From Eukaryota sp. TZLM1-RC (Eukaryota; Metamonada: BaSk clade), in contig JAUPSS010000008.1 of NCBI GenBank assembly GCA_040285825.1, positions 248,001-312,000 of the forward strand: a DNA stretch of 64,000 nt, read 5' to 3'. How positions within the stretch are numbered: position 1 is the stretch's first letter; every line of letters begins with the position of its first letter. The notes under the pieces were generated by a model, which saw only the letters and a program-made list of their open reading frames with translations, was not told the origin of the DNA and did not search any database. The translations under genes and the position numbers were made by a program. This document shows positions 52,851 through 63,665 of this stretch, in pieces.

Positions 52851-53014
52851 GTGACCATAAAACGTTTGATAGTTAGCTGATCATCATATGAGAGGTGATG
52901 TAGAGGGGCGGTAACGTCATTGGCTGTCTGTTCTTTTAGTGGTTTTGAAGATCGAAAATCATGAGTGAGGAAAGCTCATGTAAAAGGTGGAGATAGACCA
53001 GTATACCTGCAGAG

Positions 53015-53141
53015 AACCAAGGTTGATGAAGGTTCAAAAGATGATATCAAGGAGAAAATCTTCCACTTCTCAAAAACTCAGTCCCTCTACATTGGTGTAA
53101 AGAGGACACTTGTTTCATTGTTATAGACAACATCTGTAACA
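53015..53141 (+). promoter_or_regulatory. Leader/promoter block shared with the CFAP74-like gene, copy 2
   Basis: It is the plus-strand counterpart of 18858-18985 and ends at the base before ATG 53142. Differences are mostly single transitions (for example TCTGTAACA against TCTGTAATA just before the ATG) and a 2-bp indel near 53042. Upstream of 53015 the copies diverge. Confidence 0.65.
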
Positions 53142-54236
53142 ATGATACTCTCAAAATGCACTCACATTGTATCGGTAGTACCGGAACTTTTCTTCACAAT
53201 ATATGGGTCCTCCACCATCAACCAAGCAATCAGATCACGAACACTCCCTTGTTCAAAGTGCAGCAACACACGGGACGTTTGGGCATGTCTTCACCCCAAT
53301 TGTCCCTTTGTAGGATGTGGACATAATGGAGATGCCCATTCTCTAACTCATTTTCAATCCTATAACAAAACCACAAACTCTCTCTCAGTCTCCTTCTCCA
53401 GTGCATCTCACTCTCTTGCCATCAATCTTCGCACTGCTGTTGTCTGGTGCTTTCGATGCCACTCTGCTGTCCACTGTTATGAACTAGTTGATCCTCTCTC
53501 TAAGGACATTCTTCTTAAACTTCGTACAGTTATTATTAACCCAAGATCCCTTGACGGTATATACGATCCTTCTAAATGTGAAGCTCGAGCCAAACAGTAC
53601 AAAGAAGCACTACGTCGTCAGCAAGAAGCATTGGAAAAAGCAAAGAAAGCAGAGAAAAAACAACAAAAACTTAAAGCTCGTAAACAAAAGCAAGAAGAAG
53701 TACTCGAGAAGCGAATTGCTTACAGAATGACCAGAATAGGCGATCCACTACAAGCACCTCCTCAGAATAAGACCAACTGGATGACCAAGGTAGTTAATGG
53801 AGGAGTTTTCCTTCGATATTTAAAAGACAAGGCTCCTCAAAGGGAATATGTCTATGTGGATGATGATTGTAACAAATTGTCTTGGAGAGATGTTCGAAAG
53901 CCTACGGCCAGGCCCCAAGACTGCATATCTTTTACTGATGTTGTTGAATTGAATATTGGGTCACAATGTGTCTCAGCTCAAGCTTTGATTAAACTTTTAG
54001 CTGCTGAGTCAAGGACACAAGATCAAAAAGAAAAACTGATTAAACGAGGGAATTTTTTGATTTGTATACTGACAAGTGTCACTGAGCTCTATTTAGAAGC
54101 AGGCAGTTTGATTAGCAGAAATGAATGGTTCTTGGCTTTTAGGTTTTGTGTCTATAAAGCTAGAAAAGAAGCTGGTTTGGAAGTTTTTGAAGTGAAAGTT
54201 CCAGAAGAAGTAGCAGAGAGTTTAGACGGTATTTAA
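53142..54236 (+). CDS. ZnF-UBP domain protein with coiled coil
   Basis: 364 residues. Residues ~36-115 form a UBP-type zinc finger (CSKCSNTRDVWACLHPNCPFVGCG, GHNGDAHSLTHF with HxxxH, then AVVWCFRCHSAVHCYE), the fold that binds the free C-terminus of ubiquitin. Residues ~150-200 are a very basic/acidic coiled coil (RRQQEALEKAKKAEKKQQK). The rest is helical and has no protease Cys/His boxes, so it is not a full deubiquitinase; BRAP2-, USP39- or HDAC6-like reader roles are possible. I do not assign an orthologue. The 5' block is shared with the CFAP74-like gene. Confidence 0.75.
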   Translation: MILSKCTHIVSVVPELFFTIYGSSTINQAIRSRTLPCSKCSNTRDVWACLHPNCPFVGCGHNGDAHSLTHFQSYNKTTNSLSVSFSSASHSLAINLRTAVVWCFRCHSAVHCYELVDPLSKDILLKLRTVIINPRSLDGIYDPSKCEARAKQYKEALRRQQEALEKAKKAEKKQQKLKARKQKQEEVLEKRIAYRMTRIGDPLQAPPQNKTNWMTKVVNGGVFLRYLKDKAPQREYVYVDDDCNKLSWRDVRKPTARPQDCISFTDVVELNIGSQCVSAQALIKLLAAESRTQDQKEKLIKRGNFLICILTSVTELYLEAGSLISRNEWFLAFRFCVYKARKEAGLEVFEVKVPEEVAESLDGI

Positions 54237-55315
54237 TTAATTATTTTTTTTTAAATTTAAACACCAGTGTTTGATGATTCAATGCGTAATAAACTTATAT
54301 GATTTGGTAATAAAGCAAGTGCTTGAAGGAAACTTAGTGTCTAACGAAGTGTCTTTTTGAGCATTTGTTAGAAATTTGTAATGTGTGTACAGAAATCTTT
54401 CTGGAAATCGTTGACTTCACCTAGAGTTATCAATATGACTAAATAAACATCTTTATTGCACTAGTAAGTTACATACACTCGCATGTGGAACAGTTATGTT
54501 CTTCTTGACCACATAAACTACATTTGGGTATTGTTCTTCTTTCTGCGAGGAGGTGGATGATGCTGGACGCTCAGCTATGGACTCAGTGAACTGTTGACGG
54601 TTGTTCTCTTAAGATCTGCCACCTCAGCACTTCTTCTGCACACAACAAATCAAACGGTTGCCATATAGTAATGATGAGATACTCTAGGGAGATAACTGTG
54701 CCTATCATCTCAGAGTTTTGGTAGGTTTGGAAATATCTGTTTATAATAAACATCTTTTGTCAGTTTGGTATTTGATTCTACTTGTGCAAGGAGTCGCACT
54801 GCCGTAATACAAATATATTCATCTTTTATTAACGTCTTCTATTTTAGGGTGATACTCAGATGTGTGTTATACTAGTTTGTGATTGTGGAGAAAACAAGCG
54901 GAAGTGGCAGTAATGTAAATCTAACGTGAAATCATGGGACGTTGGAGGGTGGAGAAGAAGATTATGTAAGATAAGAAGCCTTTTATATCACCCCATTTGT
55001 TATGTAAGCTCTTGCTAAAAGATTAGTATCTGGGAATTGCTAAAATCGCAACACCAACAACACAATTACAAAAATACATTGAAATAAATTGATTATAAAT
55101 TAAATACTAAAAAATTCTCAACAGACCAATAAATTATTATTTGTAATTATAAATATTCAAAGTAAATATCAAAATTAAATTAAATTTTCGAATCCAACCA
55201 AAAATAATTTCGACTCAACAACAGCGATGCTATTTGAAAATTTTCACCAAGATCTGGTATAATTGGCTTATAAGAAGAAATGAAAAGCTTAATTAAAGGA
55301 AAACTTCCAAATAAG
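54237..55315. other. Intergenic DNA between convergent genes
   Basis: Contains 3' ends of both genes and a small zinc-knuckle frame at 54469-54580. The remainder (54580-55315) shows no gene; 55080-55200 is extremely A/T-rich. Confidence 0.35.
54469..54580 (-). pseudogene. Transposase-type zinc-knuckle fragment
   Basis: A minus-strand frame reads LAERRTIPKCSLCGQEEHNCSTC then a few residues to TAA at 54469. CX2CX4HX4C with HN is seen at the C-terminus of MULE-type transposases and in retroelement Gag proteins. Upstream sequence has no recognisable transposase, so the origin is a guess. Confidence 0.3.
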
Positions 55316-57943
55316 CTATTCATCATCAGAATCTTCCACCACTCTTTTCTTTCTTCCAAATCCAGAACTTATTCTTCTTTTTCCTGGATTATTGCTAATT
55401 TTGATCGCAGGTTTCGTGATCTTTTCCTCTTTAGCTTCCGTCGCTACAAGATTCACAATCGGCTCTTCATCTTCTGAAACAACAATAGGAAGAAAAACCT
55501 CTTCATCGCTCAGTTGTTGACTTAGTAAAGGAGAAAGTTGAGGGGAAGAAGATTTGAGTTTGTTTGTCGTAGGGGCTGTTGTATCTGAATTCTGCCGAAC
55601 TTTCCTTTTTGGTTTCTTGTTTTCCTTTTCGTTTTCTTCTTTCAACCCTTTTTCCTCTTTTTGACCAATTTCCTTGGACTTTTCTACCAAATCATCAATC
55701 AAATCAAAATCATCCTGGTTATCAGAACTTTCTTGTTCTTTAAGTGCGTCTTCATTAACCAAAGGAACTTCGTCCAAATTTGAAGGAGTGTTGATTGATT
55801 GAGGTTCAAAGTCAGAAACAAAGTCAGGTTTGAGCCCATTATGGATTCTAGTGGCTAATTCAGGGGTAATAGGAAAAAGAGAAAGAACACCGATCGAAGG
55901 ATTTTCTTTTACGTGGACGGTAAACCGTGTCGATAGCGATTGGCAAACGTGGATCAGTTTCCCAATCAAAGGATCAGAACCATTTTGACTCACAAGAAAC
56001 CTCGTGACCTGTAACAAAAGATTAAAGTTGTAGAAAATAGGGTAATAATTGAAGTTTAAGAAAAATTGCATTATTTGCAGCAAAATCAGAGAAACGTCTT
56101 TTGGTAAATTACAAATATCATAAAATAAAAAACTGAAATTTCTAAATAAATCATAATTAGCAAGCTTAAGAAGATAATCTATATTGAATCCCTTGGTTCG
56201 GCTAATTAAATCAGAAAAAAAATGATTTAAATTGCTTCTATTAATAATTTCGGAATAGAATTGAGGTTCAAATTTAATGTTATTTTGAGTATCATAAGGA
56301 TCATTGAAACCAAATTCTAAAACAACTAAATGAATTCTAATTATTCTAAGTAAATCAAAAACCAGCCTTAAAGGATGCTTAATAGGGCTAAAATCACCAA
56401 AAAACTTGTAAACTAAGCCCATAAATGAATGACTGCCTCTGTTAGTGGAAGAATTCAAAAATAGAAGATCAGAGACCAAAATTATAAAGACTTGGTAGGA
56501 AAAATAAAGTAAAGTCCATAATTGTTTCGAAACCCCTTGAATTTCATGAGATAAAGCAACAGAACTATCATTAGTAAATGACAACACAGACATTGCTTCC
56601 AAATTATCTGAAATTGATGGAAATTGTTTTAAAACAGTGATTATTAGTTCAAAGGTAAGTTCAATAAAGGAGGTCATAAATGCAATAATGATGGAAATGT
56701 GTTCCCAATTTTTGGCAACACGAGCGTCTTCCAAAATTCCACATATTATTGTTCTGAATAATTTACTTGACTTATTTTTTGAACTAAAAAAATGTTTAAA
56801 AATTCTAACCACATTATTATAAATTGAAATTCCTTGAAAAGAATCACTATCCAGTGATAATTGATCAATAATTTGCAGTTTAAGAACTTCGAAACAAAAC
56901 TTTGATAAACAAAAGAATTGAAATTTTGGGTTAAACTCAGAATCATTAGTTTCAGACGAATAGGGATCAAGATTTGGTAAAGCCTCTATATTTACAATGA
57001 TAACATCGAATTTTAAAGCAAGGTCAATAATAAGGTCAATGAAAACTTGCTTTTCTTGAGAAGTCAGACTGACCCCCAAAGAAGCTTCCTTTAGTAAAAA
57101 GAATGGTTCCCTTGAAGATTTACAAGACTGTCTATTCCGAGGATGGGGCCTGCGACTCCCATAAATTATGTCACGGTCACTTTCAAGAGAAGTCTTTTGA
57201 AGGTCAGAAATAAAAGTCGAGGTTGACACGTCATAATTATGACCCATTAACAAAGCACTTACTGAAAATGGACAAAGAATCTTACTGAATACACTTAAAC
57301 ATAGACTTGAAATATTTTTGGAATTTAAATAAAACAAACCAGTGATTGCTGTCAAAAACTTAATGGAAAGCAAACCTTGGAACAACTTAGAATGAGTGGC
57401 TGATCTAGACAGTTTAGATCCAATACATTCATTGGGATTAGGGTCAGGTATAGACACCAAAAAGTGAAGTATCTGAAGAATGGCTTCAATGTTGTGAATG
57501 TTGGAGTTTAGGTACTCACTATCAGCATCTAAAACGTGAGATATAGGAGAGAGAAGGGGGAGAAGATAAAGAGAAGACGAAAAATCAAACTTAAGTTCTT
57601 GAAGTGATGCAAGGATTGAATCAGTGCTAATGCGACAAAATGCAGCTGAAAAAACATCTCTAATGAAGATAATGGTTTTGCTTAGTAACTCTTCATCGTC
57701 ATTGTCGAAAGCAGCGTTGAGCAGAGGGAAAAGAACCTTTTGAATGAAAGAATGTTGTAGTAAGGTCTCAAGAAAAGTGGTGGTATTATGTTCAGCTGTC
57801 CTAAAGACTGTACTGATATCAACAAGATGATTGAGAGAGTTGTCATTGATCTCAAAAACTTCAGACCCATTGGCAGTACGAGTCCATCTACCTAATAATC
57901 TCTGTGCATGTAAGACAAACGTGGACGCCTGCCTTTCGCTCAT
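55316..57943 (-). CDS. Large helical-repeat protein, family not recognised
   Basis: 875 residues from ATG 57943 to TAG. Residues 1 to ~700 look all-helical with repeated hydrophobic patterns (LLQHSFIQKVLFPLLNAAFD, FLTAITGLFYL, LILLQIMQFFLNF), consistent with an ARM/HEAT-like scaffold. The last ~150 residues are low-complexity acidic/basic (SKEIGQKEEKGLKEENEK, KKPKRKVRQNS) ending GRKKRVVEDSDDE, typical of a nuclear protein with NLS-like and CK2-like sites. PP4R3/SMEK-type or Timeless-type nuclear proteins have comparable layouts, but no signature motif of either is clear. The long single frame and good codon use argue that it is real. Confidence 0.65.
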   Translation of the reverse strand: MSERQASTFVLHAQRLLGRWTRTANGSEVFEINDNSLNHLVDISTVFRTAEHNTTTFLETLLQHSFIQKVLFPLLNAAFDNDDEELLSKTIIFIRDVFSAAFCRISTDSILASLQELKFDFSSSLYLLPLLSPISHVLDADSEYLNSNIHNIEAILQILHFLVSIPDPNPNECIGSKLSRSATHSKLFQGLLSIKFLTAITGLFYLNSKNISSLCLSVFSKILCPFSVSALLMGHNYDVSTSTFISDLQKTSLESDRDIIYGSRRPHPRNRQSCKSSREPFFLLKEASLGVSLTSQEKQVFIDLIIDLALKFDVIIVNIEALPNLDPYSSETNDSEFNPKFQFFCLSKFCFEVLKLQIIDQLSLDSDSFQGISIYNNVVRIFKHFFSSKNKSSKLFRTIICGILEDARVAKNWEHISIIIAFMTSFIELTFELIITVLKQFPSISDNLEAMSVLSFTNDSSVALSHEIQGVSKQLWTLLYFSYQVFIILVSDLLFLNSSTNRGSHSFMGLVYKFFGDFSPIKHPLRLVFDLLRIIRIHLVVLEFGFNDPYDTQNNIKFEPQFYSEIINRSNLNHFFSDLISRTKGFNIDYLLKLANYDLFRNFSFLFYDICNLPKDVSLILLQIMQFFLNFNYYPIFYNFNLLLQVTRFLVSQNGSDPLIGKLIHVCQSLSTRFTVHVKENPSIGVLSLFPITPELATRIHNGLKPDFVSDFEPQSINTPSNLDEVPLVNEDALKEQESSDNQDDFDLIDDLVEKSKEIGQKEEKGLKEENEKENKKPKRKVRQNSDTTAPTTNKLKSSSPQLSPLLSQQLSDEEVFLPIVVSEDEEPIVNLVATEAKEEKITKPAIKISNNPGKRRISSGFGRKKRVVEDSDDE

Positions 57944-58485
57944 GACTTAACAGTAAGTAATCAAGTGGGTGGATTAAATTGGTTTCAATAAACACATCAC
58001 AAATTTAATTTGGTGTGAATTTAGTTTTTGATGTGAAGCCATTAAATTTAAAGAAGCTTAAAGCTTTAATAGCTGGCAATGGGTATCCAAATTTCGGATC
58101 ATCCTATCACCCCTGAATTTAGATGTTTTTTTTCAAATACAGATAACAGATGAAGTCTAATCATCTATGGAAGAACCTGAATTTTTGATGTTTAACTGAA
58201 TGTGTTCTACCGAGACTATTTTGTTTCAAATACGTTTCAACTATGCACAACACAGTTTGGACAAATTTTTAGGACAAATAGAATACATTTTTTTACATTG
58301 ATTTTGGCTATTAATACGCGAAGCTCATTGTGAAATTTTGACAATTTTCAATTGGTTTAACACGTTGATCTTATTTATCAAATGCTGCAATTGAAACATG
58401 AGAATGAATTATCCTCCATTTTCTGTTTTGATAGCAATGAAGAGATTTGATGAAAGTTGTTGTATCATTACTGTTTGATTTGAAT
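57944..58485. other. Upstream region of the 875-residue gene
   Basis: No gene recognised. TGATTACTTACTGTTAAGTC directly precedes the ATG (minus strand). Confidence 0.3.
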
Positions 58486-59440
58486 TCAGATTCTAACTAA
58501 TTGGTCTCGTATTTTTATCACTCTAGCAACGGGTAATTGAATTTTAAATTCAGAATCTATTTCAAACTTTATTGTGTTAACTTGATGATTGTGTTGTTGA
58601 TATCTCTGAGGTTTCCAATTATGCCCTTGAATTCCATTTTTCCTGGAATACCGGAATTCTAGTGAGTAGTGCTGGAATTTTTTAGGTATTTCATTAGGTA
58701 TTTGGAATTTAAAGTTATGTTTACAACTGTAAATTTCACTTAAGCTGAATTCCCAACTCAAAAGATATTCAATTCTATGAGACTTACACATACAATATTA
58801 TTAGTCTCTTACAGCATCGTGAACCTTGCTTCTAAAAATAATAAAATGTTTACAATTTAACAAATGAGTTAGTGTAATGTTTTGAGAACATTTACAAATT
58901 AAATTATGAGGTAAATTATCAGGCCAGATAAAGGAACGAAATTCCATATTCAAAGTCCAAGCAGAATCAGTTAAGAGAGTAGAATAAACTGGTGGAATGG
59001 TTGCTACTAAAGCAGAAGATGTACTATTGCACATATCTTGGTAAAAAATTTGCAAAAGTGGGATTCTTTTTCTTGGCCAAGCCAAGTCTAACATCAAAAT
59101 CCAAACTTTCAAAAATCTTTAACAATTTTGTTGAAGCTTTTTACAGCAAAATTGTAAACTAAAAAGAGATTGGTTTGGAATTTCTTGAATTGATTGGGGA
59201 CAACATTAGGTGCAGATTGGTGGTGGCAAATTTTCGAGCCTACAAGATAACTCATTCAAATACCGACAGTACATAAAAAAAGTATCTCAAAAAAAATACC
59301 GACTGCAACTGGGAACTACCAAATGAGAATCTTCAGGAAATCTACGAGAAAATTCATAAATAAAATTCTTGCATCCACCCAAAATTGCTGATTGACACAA
59401 AATAGAAGATTTAGTAAATACAACACCTAACACTTGGAGT
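58486..59440 (-). mobile_element. LINE-B remnant, decayed and interrupted by a MITE
   Basis: Minus-strand pieces 59112-58801 (WILMLDLAWPRKR..., ...CKCSQNITLTHLLNCKHF finger) and MCKSHRIE at 58790 match the 45.8-kb copy at 46320-46640. The match resumes further up to ~59430 (region of the missing GGGKNSIYEF codons) with many indels. A MITE sits at 58619-58720 just past MCKSHRIE. Confidence 0.75.
58619..58720. mobile_element. AT-rich MITE with GGAATTCC repeats, copy 2
   Basis: Reverse-complement homologue of 38465-38570: GAATTCCGGTATTCC, CAAATACCTAATGAAATACC and AATTCCAGCACTACTCACT correspond to blocks there. The ends read TATGCCCTTGAATTCC and GGAATTTAAAGTTATG, imperfectly inverted. Confidence 0.65.
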
Positions 59441-59925
59441 AAATTGTCTATTAATTTAAAATTGCCAGAGATTTTTCAATTGCTATTTAATGAAAATTGT
59501 TCGGAATTGTTTCGGTCAAATTTAATTACCACATTAGTTCTAAAAATTTGTTATTTCAGACTCTTACCTTTTTTTCCAGAAGTTCTTTGATATTTTCTTC
59601 TCGATATCTTTCTCTTTTGCGACAGTATTCAATTGATTCACTTCGAACAATTATTCATTCAATAGTAAGATGTTTGATTTTTTTTGTTTGAGGAATTGAG
59701 TTAATATTTGTAAAGCTCCACTGGTTTATTAGTTTATTTGAACCAAATCAAAATTTAAATTCTAAATTTGTATTTATTCATAAAATGGATTTCTTCCATT
59801 CATATTATTAAATTGTTTCACTGAAATAAACTTTGATTTCCATTTTTTAAAACATGATATTCAGCCCATCATAATTTAAAACAAAAAAATTATATATGTT
59901 TTCTTTATTGCACAACACTTGATAA
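59441..59925. other. AT-rich intergenic DNA, no gene seen
   Basis: Only the short plus frame 59497-59691 without recognisable domain. Confidence 0.3.
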
Positions 59926-60110
59926 AATAAAATTAGAACTTATGGGACTAAATTCCATCGCAAATCTCCTCATTGTTTTTTCATGAAGAAATTTTTGGAA
60001 ATCATTCCACAAAGTTCCTGCTACTACTGACAGTCTTCCGTTTATGGAAAATGGAAGAACAATAAAAACAAAAAATATGTTTCTATCTGGTTACCAGCTG
60101 CCACAACAAC
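59926..60110 (-). mobile_element. LINE-A 3' remnant (copy 4)
   Basis: The stretch GGGACTAAATTCC...ATTGTTTTTTC...TTTGGAAATCATTC...CTGACAGTCTTCCGTTTATGGAAAATGG...ACAATAAAAAC matches 19175-19450 block by block, with gaps. It is old and non-coding. Confidence 0.7.
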
Positions 60111-60715
60111 CACTTTTGGAGGTCAATTAACAAAACAGCTAATGTAGATATAATGTTGTACAGCTAATGCACGTGTACATTTTTAGCACTCAAAAAATGA
60201 ATAAACAATTTATTCTAAAACTTCCGGGACGAAATCCTCGAACGAACATCTATAAAAAGATGTTCAAAGTTGAGACGAAGAATTGTCTTTACAGTTGAAC
60301 ATATCCACTAAGACAACTTTGTCAAACTAGACCGATTCGTTGACTCATCTTCGAAAAAGGAAGTCTTTCAGCTAGTGGGATATAGTAAAATGTGACACAA
60401 CGTAGTACAAAGTCAAAAAGATCAGCGAAAGTAGGCACCATCAATAGTTAATGGAAGGAGAGCGGCATAGGTTGATGAGGAGAGGGAGTTGATAGAAAGA
60501 TCCACGATTGGAGCCACAGAAATTGAAAGAATTAGACCAGAGGGATTTTCAGGGAGAGTAAGGCTAGGGGGATTCTGAGGGGGATTATTATTGAACCAAA
60601 CAGACCAACACAGTAAAAATCAACCACAGAGTTGATGTGAAATTCTCAGTTTTGATAGCTTACTTGTTTGAGTCCTTAATTACAGAGACATCTCATTACA
60701 TCTCGTCATATATCA
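60111..60715. other. Upstream region of the CLASP gene
   Basis: No clear gene. A minus-strand frame of ~60 codons ending at 60421 (FNNNPPQNPPSLTLPENPSG...) is open but has no ATG and no known motif. The CLASP promoter must lie near 60600-60715. Confidence 0.3.
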
Positions 60716-63665
60716 ATGAGTCCTCTTGATTCGATACTTTCGGATCTACAATCCAACAGTTTGTTTCACTGTTCAGCATTCCCACCTTAGCCATCAAAGA
60801 ACGTCTAAATGGCGTAGCAGAACTTCATGACTATCTTTCTTCGCAATCCATCGATGTTTGTCATCTACTCTTATTTACTCACCACAGGATGTTGATCTAC
60901 TCGAAGACTTTATTGTTGCCTTATCTGGCTGCATCTCTGATAACAATTTTCGTGTGTCCTCCTCCTCACTGGACTGCCTCACTATCTTAGTGTCCCAGTC
61001 TCCACACCAAATTTCTTCACATCTCTCCACCATACTCCCCCTTGCTGTACACCGTTTGGCTGACGCTAAACCTGCAGTTCGTGACGCTGCAACCTCATTC
61101 CTCTCTTCTACTCTCTCCATCCAATCTCCCCTATCTTTATGGGAACGGGTACATGGGGTTCCAGGAGGGACAAGTGCCAAGTCCAAGGAAGCTTTCATTA
61201 ACCTTTGCTTGGAAGTTTTTGAAGCTGATCCTCAATCAGGATGGGGGTCAGTAATCAGTGACGTAATCAAGTCAATAGTTTCACTTTTAACCGACAGAGT
61301 TTCCTCTGTTAGAGACATGGCAGTTGATGCAGTGTCTAAGTTTCTTTCATATCATTCAAAGGAAGTTCGTGGTGAATTGAGTAGGCAAAAAATTAGGGAT
61401 TCTTTGATTAAAGATATAGAACTTAATCAATCATCGTTAATCAATCAAAAGCGACCCTTAACGACTTCTCAATCAGTCAGGAATCTCAAAGACCAGTCCA
61501 AAACACCTTCCCATAGAAGAACAGCGTCTGCACCTCCAGTAGTTAAACCAAACATTTCTTTTGAATTACCTCAAGTATTTCCCCCTGGGGATAACCAAAT
61601 AGACCGAGAGTTTTCAAAACTGGGTCAAGTTATAGGTGATAAGAATGCAACCTGGACGACCAGATCTGAGAACCTAAAGACTGTTTCGGCTTGGTTCTTT
61701 TCCTTTCTTAAAACCAAAACTCAACCTTCTCACCACTTTTTAAAAGCCTTTAAGGATTTTTTGCCTTCACTTAGTGTTGGTTTATCAGATTTGCGTTCCT
61801 CATTAGCAAAGGAAGCTTGTCTGACTGTGTGTATGGCCGCAATCACTTTAAAAGAAAATTTTGAAGTGTTTCTTGAAAGTCTTTTGCCAACTCTTTTGAA
61901 ACTGACATTTGTTACAGTCACCATAATCAATTCTGCAGGTGATCAAGCTCTTCGCTGTGCGTTACTTCACTCGCCTCTCAGCAGTCGAACAATTACCACT
62001 CTCTGTGACGCCAGTGGTTCAAAGAATAGTGCTTGTCGGGCCAGGGTTGCGAGGTATCTGGGGTTAGTTTTAGCTGTGCATTCTCCCCCAAGTTTGGCGA
62101 GGTTTGAGGACAACCTAATGAATGCAATCACGGGACTCCTTTCAGACGCTGTTCCTGAATGTCGTACAGTAGCAAGAAGCTCCCTTTGGCTGCTTGAACG
62201 ACATTTCCCCGGCATTGCTGACGAAGTTTTGATGTCTATTGATAACCATCAAAGAAAAGCAGCTCTACAAGAAAAAAAGAAGATCAATAATAGGTTAAGT
62301 GGGGAAGCTTTGATTGATTTGGTTGGCGAGTTGTACATACCATCGCCTTCTGAAACAAAAGTGCCGATTCTTGGTTCACATTTAGGTTTGGATGATGAGT
62401 CCATATTGGCTCGGGGCACTATTGGTACAGCATCTTTTGGTTTGGATAGTGGAAGGATGGAACATGTTGAAAAAAGTCAAGAAAAAAGTCAAGAAAAACG
62501 AGGTCCTAGGAGAAAGGTAGCTTCTGCTAGAGTATTGCAGTCAAATCAACAATCAAATCAACAATCAAATCAACAATCAAATCAACAATCAAACCCTGAA
62601 TATTTCGACGATAGAAACCACTCTGAAACTCTTCGTCGTTTGTCAATGAGGTTCTCGTCCCAAGCCAGCTCAACGGCCCCGTCTGTTGACCGTTCACCAT
62701 CCCCTTCACCAATGCCAACTACCTCCCCTTCACCCAAACCAAACAGTTATGATGAACCATTAAGGAGTAACCCTGTAAGTAACAAGAAGAAAATAGTTTC
62801 TATGGTCTCTGAAGCATTGCCCCCACTGACCCCAAAAACACCAGCAATCGCTTTAAGGCAATCAAAATCATCTGGTTTCCGGTCAACAATCGACTCTCCC
62901 GTTGTAAATAACCAATCAGATTCGTCATCTCTACCAGATATCATTTCTCTATTAAAACAAGACTCGGAACAGCGGCGTAATGCTTGCACCAGGTTAATCT
63001 CTGTTTTGAATGATACAATTGATGAAAGCCAATGGTCTCTTCATTTTGGGCAGGTTGTTTTAAATTTACTAAATTTATTAGATGACCAAGATTCCACTGT
63101 ACGAGAACTTGGCCTATATACTATTAGGGAAATTGCCCGTAACGAAGATGTTTGTTTCTTTTTGAATGAGTTTTCAGAAATTGTTCTTCAAAAAGTAATC
63201 AATTTAACACGGGATTCTATAATAGAAGTTTCTGATGCTGCTGACGATTGTGCAGAAGAACTTTTACATTCAATAGATGCAACCACGGTGTTTCCTTTGC
63301 TGGTGCCTATCATTGTTTCCAGTGAAGAAGATGCTATTAAGGTTTGCTGTATACGTCTGTGTGGCTTGTGCTTGGCAAGCTTGGGTCCTAGCATTGAATA
63401 CCAATTCTCCAACGAATTGGCCTTGTTGAGTAGTGCTCTTCGATCAGAACTTAATCATGCAGATGCTTTGGTAAGGAAAACTGTGGTGTTTTGTTTTGTG
63501 GATCTCTACTTTGCTCTAGGCCCAAAGTTTTCAAGTCACATTCAGGGACTCAATCCCACTCAAGTACAACTGATCGGTGTTTATGTTCTCAAAGAGTGTA
63601 GGAGCAGAAATGAAGAATGTTTGGTTTCTGAATTGAAAGAATCTGTTCGTGGATTGAATTTTTAA
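60716..63665 (+). CDS. CLASP-type TOG-domain microtubule regulator (three exons)
   Basis: Exons 60716-60758, 60791-60855 and 60888-63665 give 961 residues: MSPLDSILSDLQSN, then TIKERLNGVAELHDYLSSQS, then DVDLLEDFIVALSGCISDNN. This restores the first helices of a TOG-like array that an unspliced reading would lose. The first block (~1-200), then the GDKNATWTTRSENLKTVSAW...DLRSSLAKEACLTV...RTVARSSLWLLERHFP block (~260-490), is the CLASP-N/TOG fold that binds tubulin. A disordered Ser/Gln/Pro region follows, then HEAT repeats at the C-terminus. CLASPs stabilise plus ends and promote rescue at kinetochores, cortex and, in flagellates, axonemal or cytoskeletal arrays. Stop TAA at 63663, with AATAAA downstream. 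Confidence 0.85.
60759..60790 (+). other. Intron 1 of the CLASP gene (32 nt)
   Basis: It begins GTTTGT and ends CCACCTTAG. Removal restores the frame (…SN|TIKERL). An in-frame TAG at its end stops the unspliced frame. Confidence 0.85.
60856..60887 (+). other. Intron 2 of the CLASP gene (32 nt)
   Basis: It begins GTTTGT and ends CTCACCACAG. Its removal joins ...SQSID to DVDLLED. Same length and same first six bases as intron 1. Confidence 0.85.
62541..62596 (+). repeat. 12-bp microsatellite in the CLASP coding sequence
   Basis: About 4.5 copies of CAATCAAATCAA, coding NQQS repeats in the disordered linker. In-frame, likely length-variable. Confidence 0.85.

Noticed and set aside
60858-60887. 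A start of the CLASP gene at 60858
   Set aside because: That start would be TTG and lies inside intron 2; the spliced model supplies an ATG and the missing helices.
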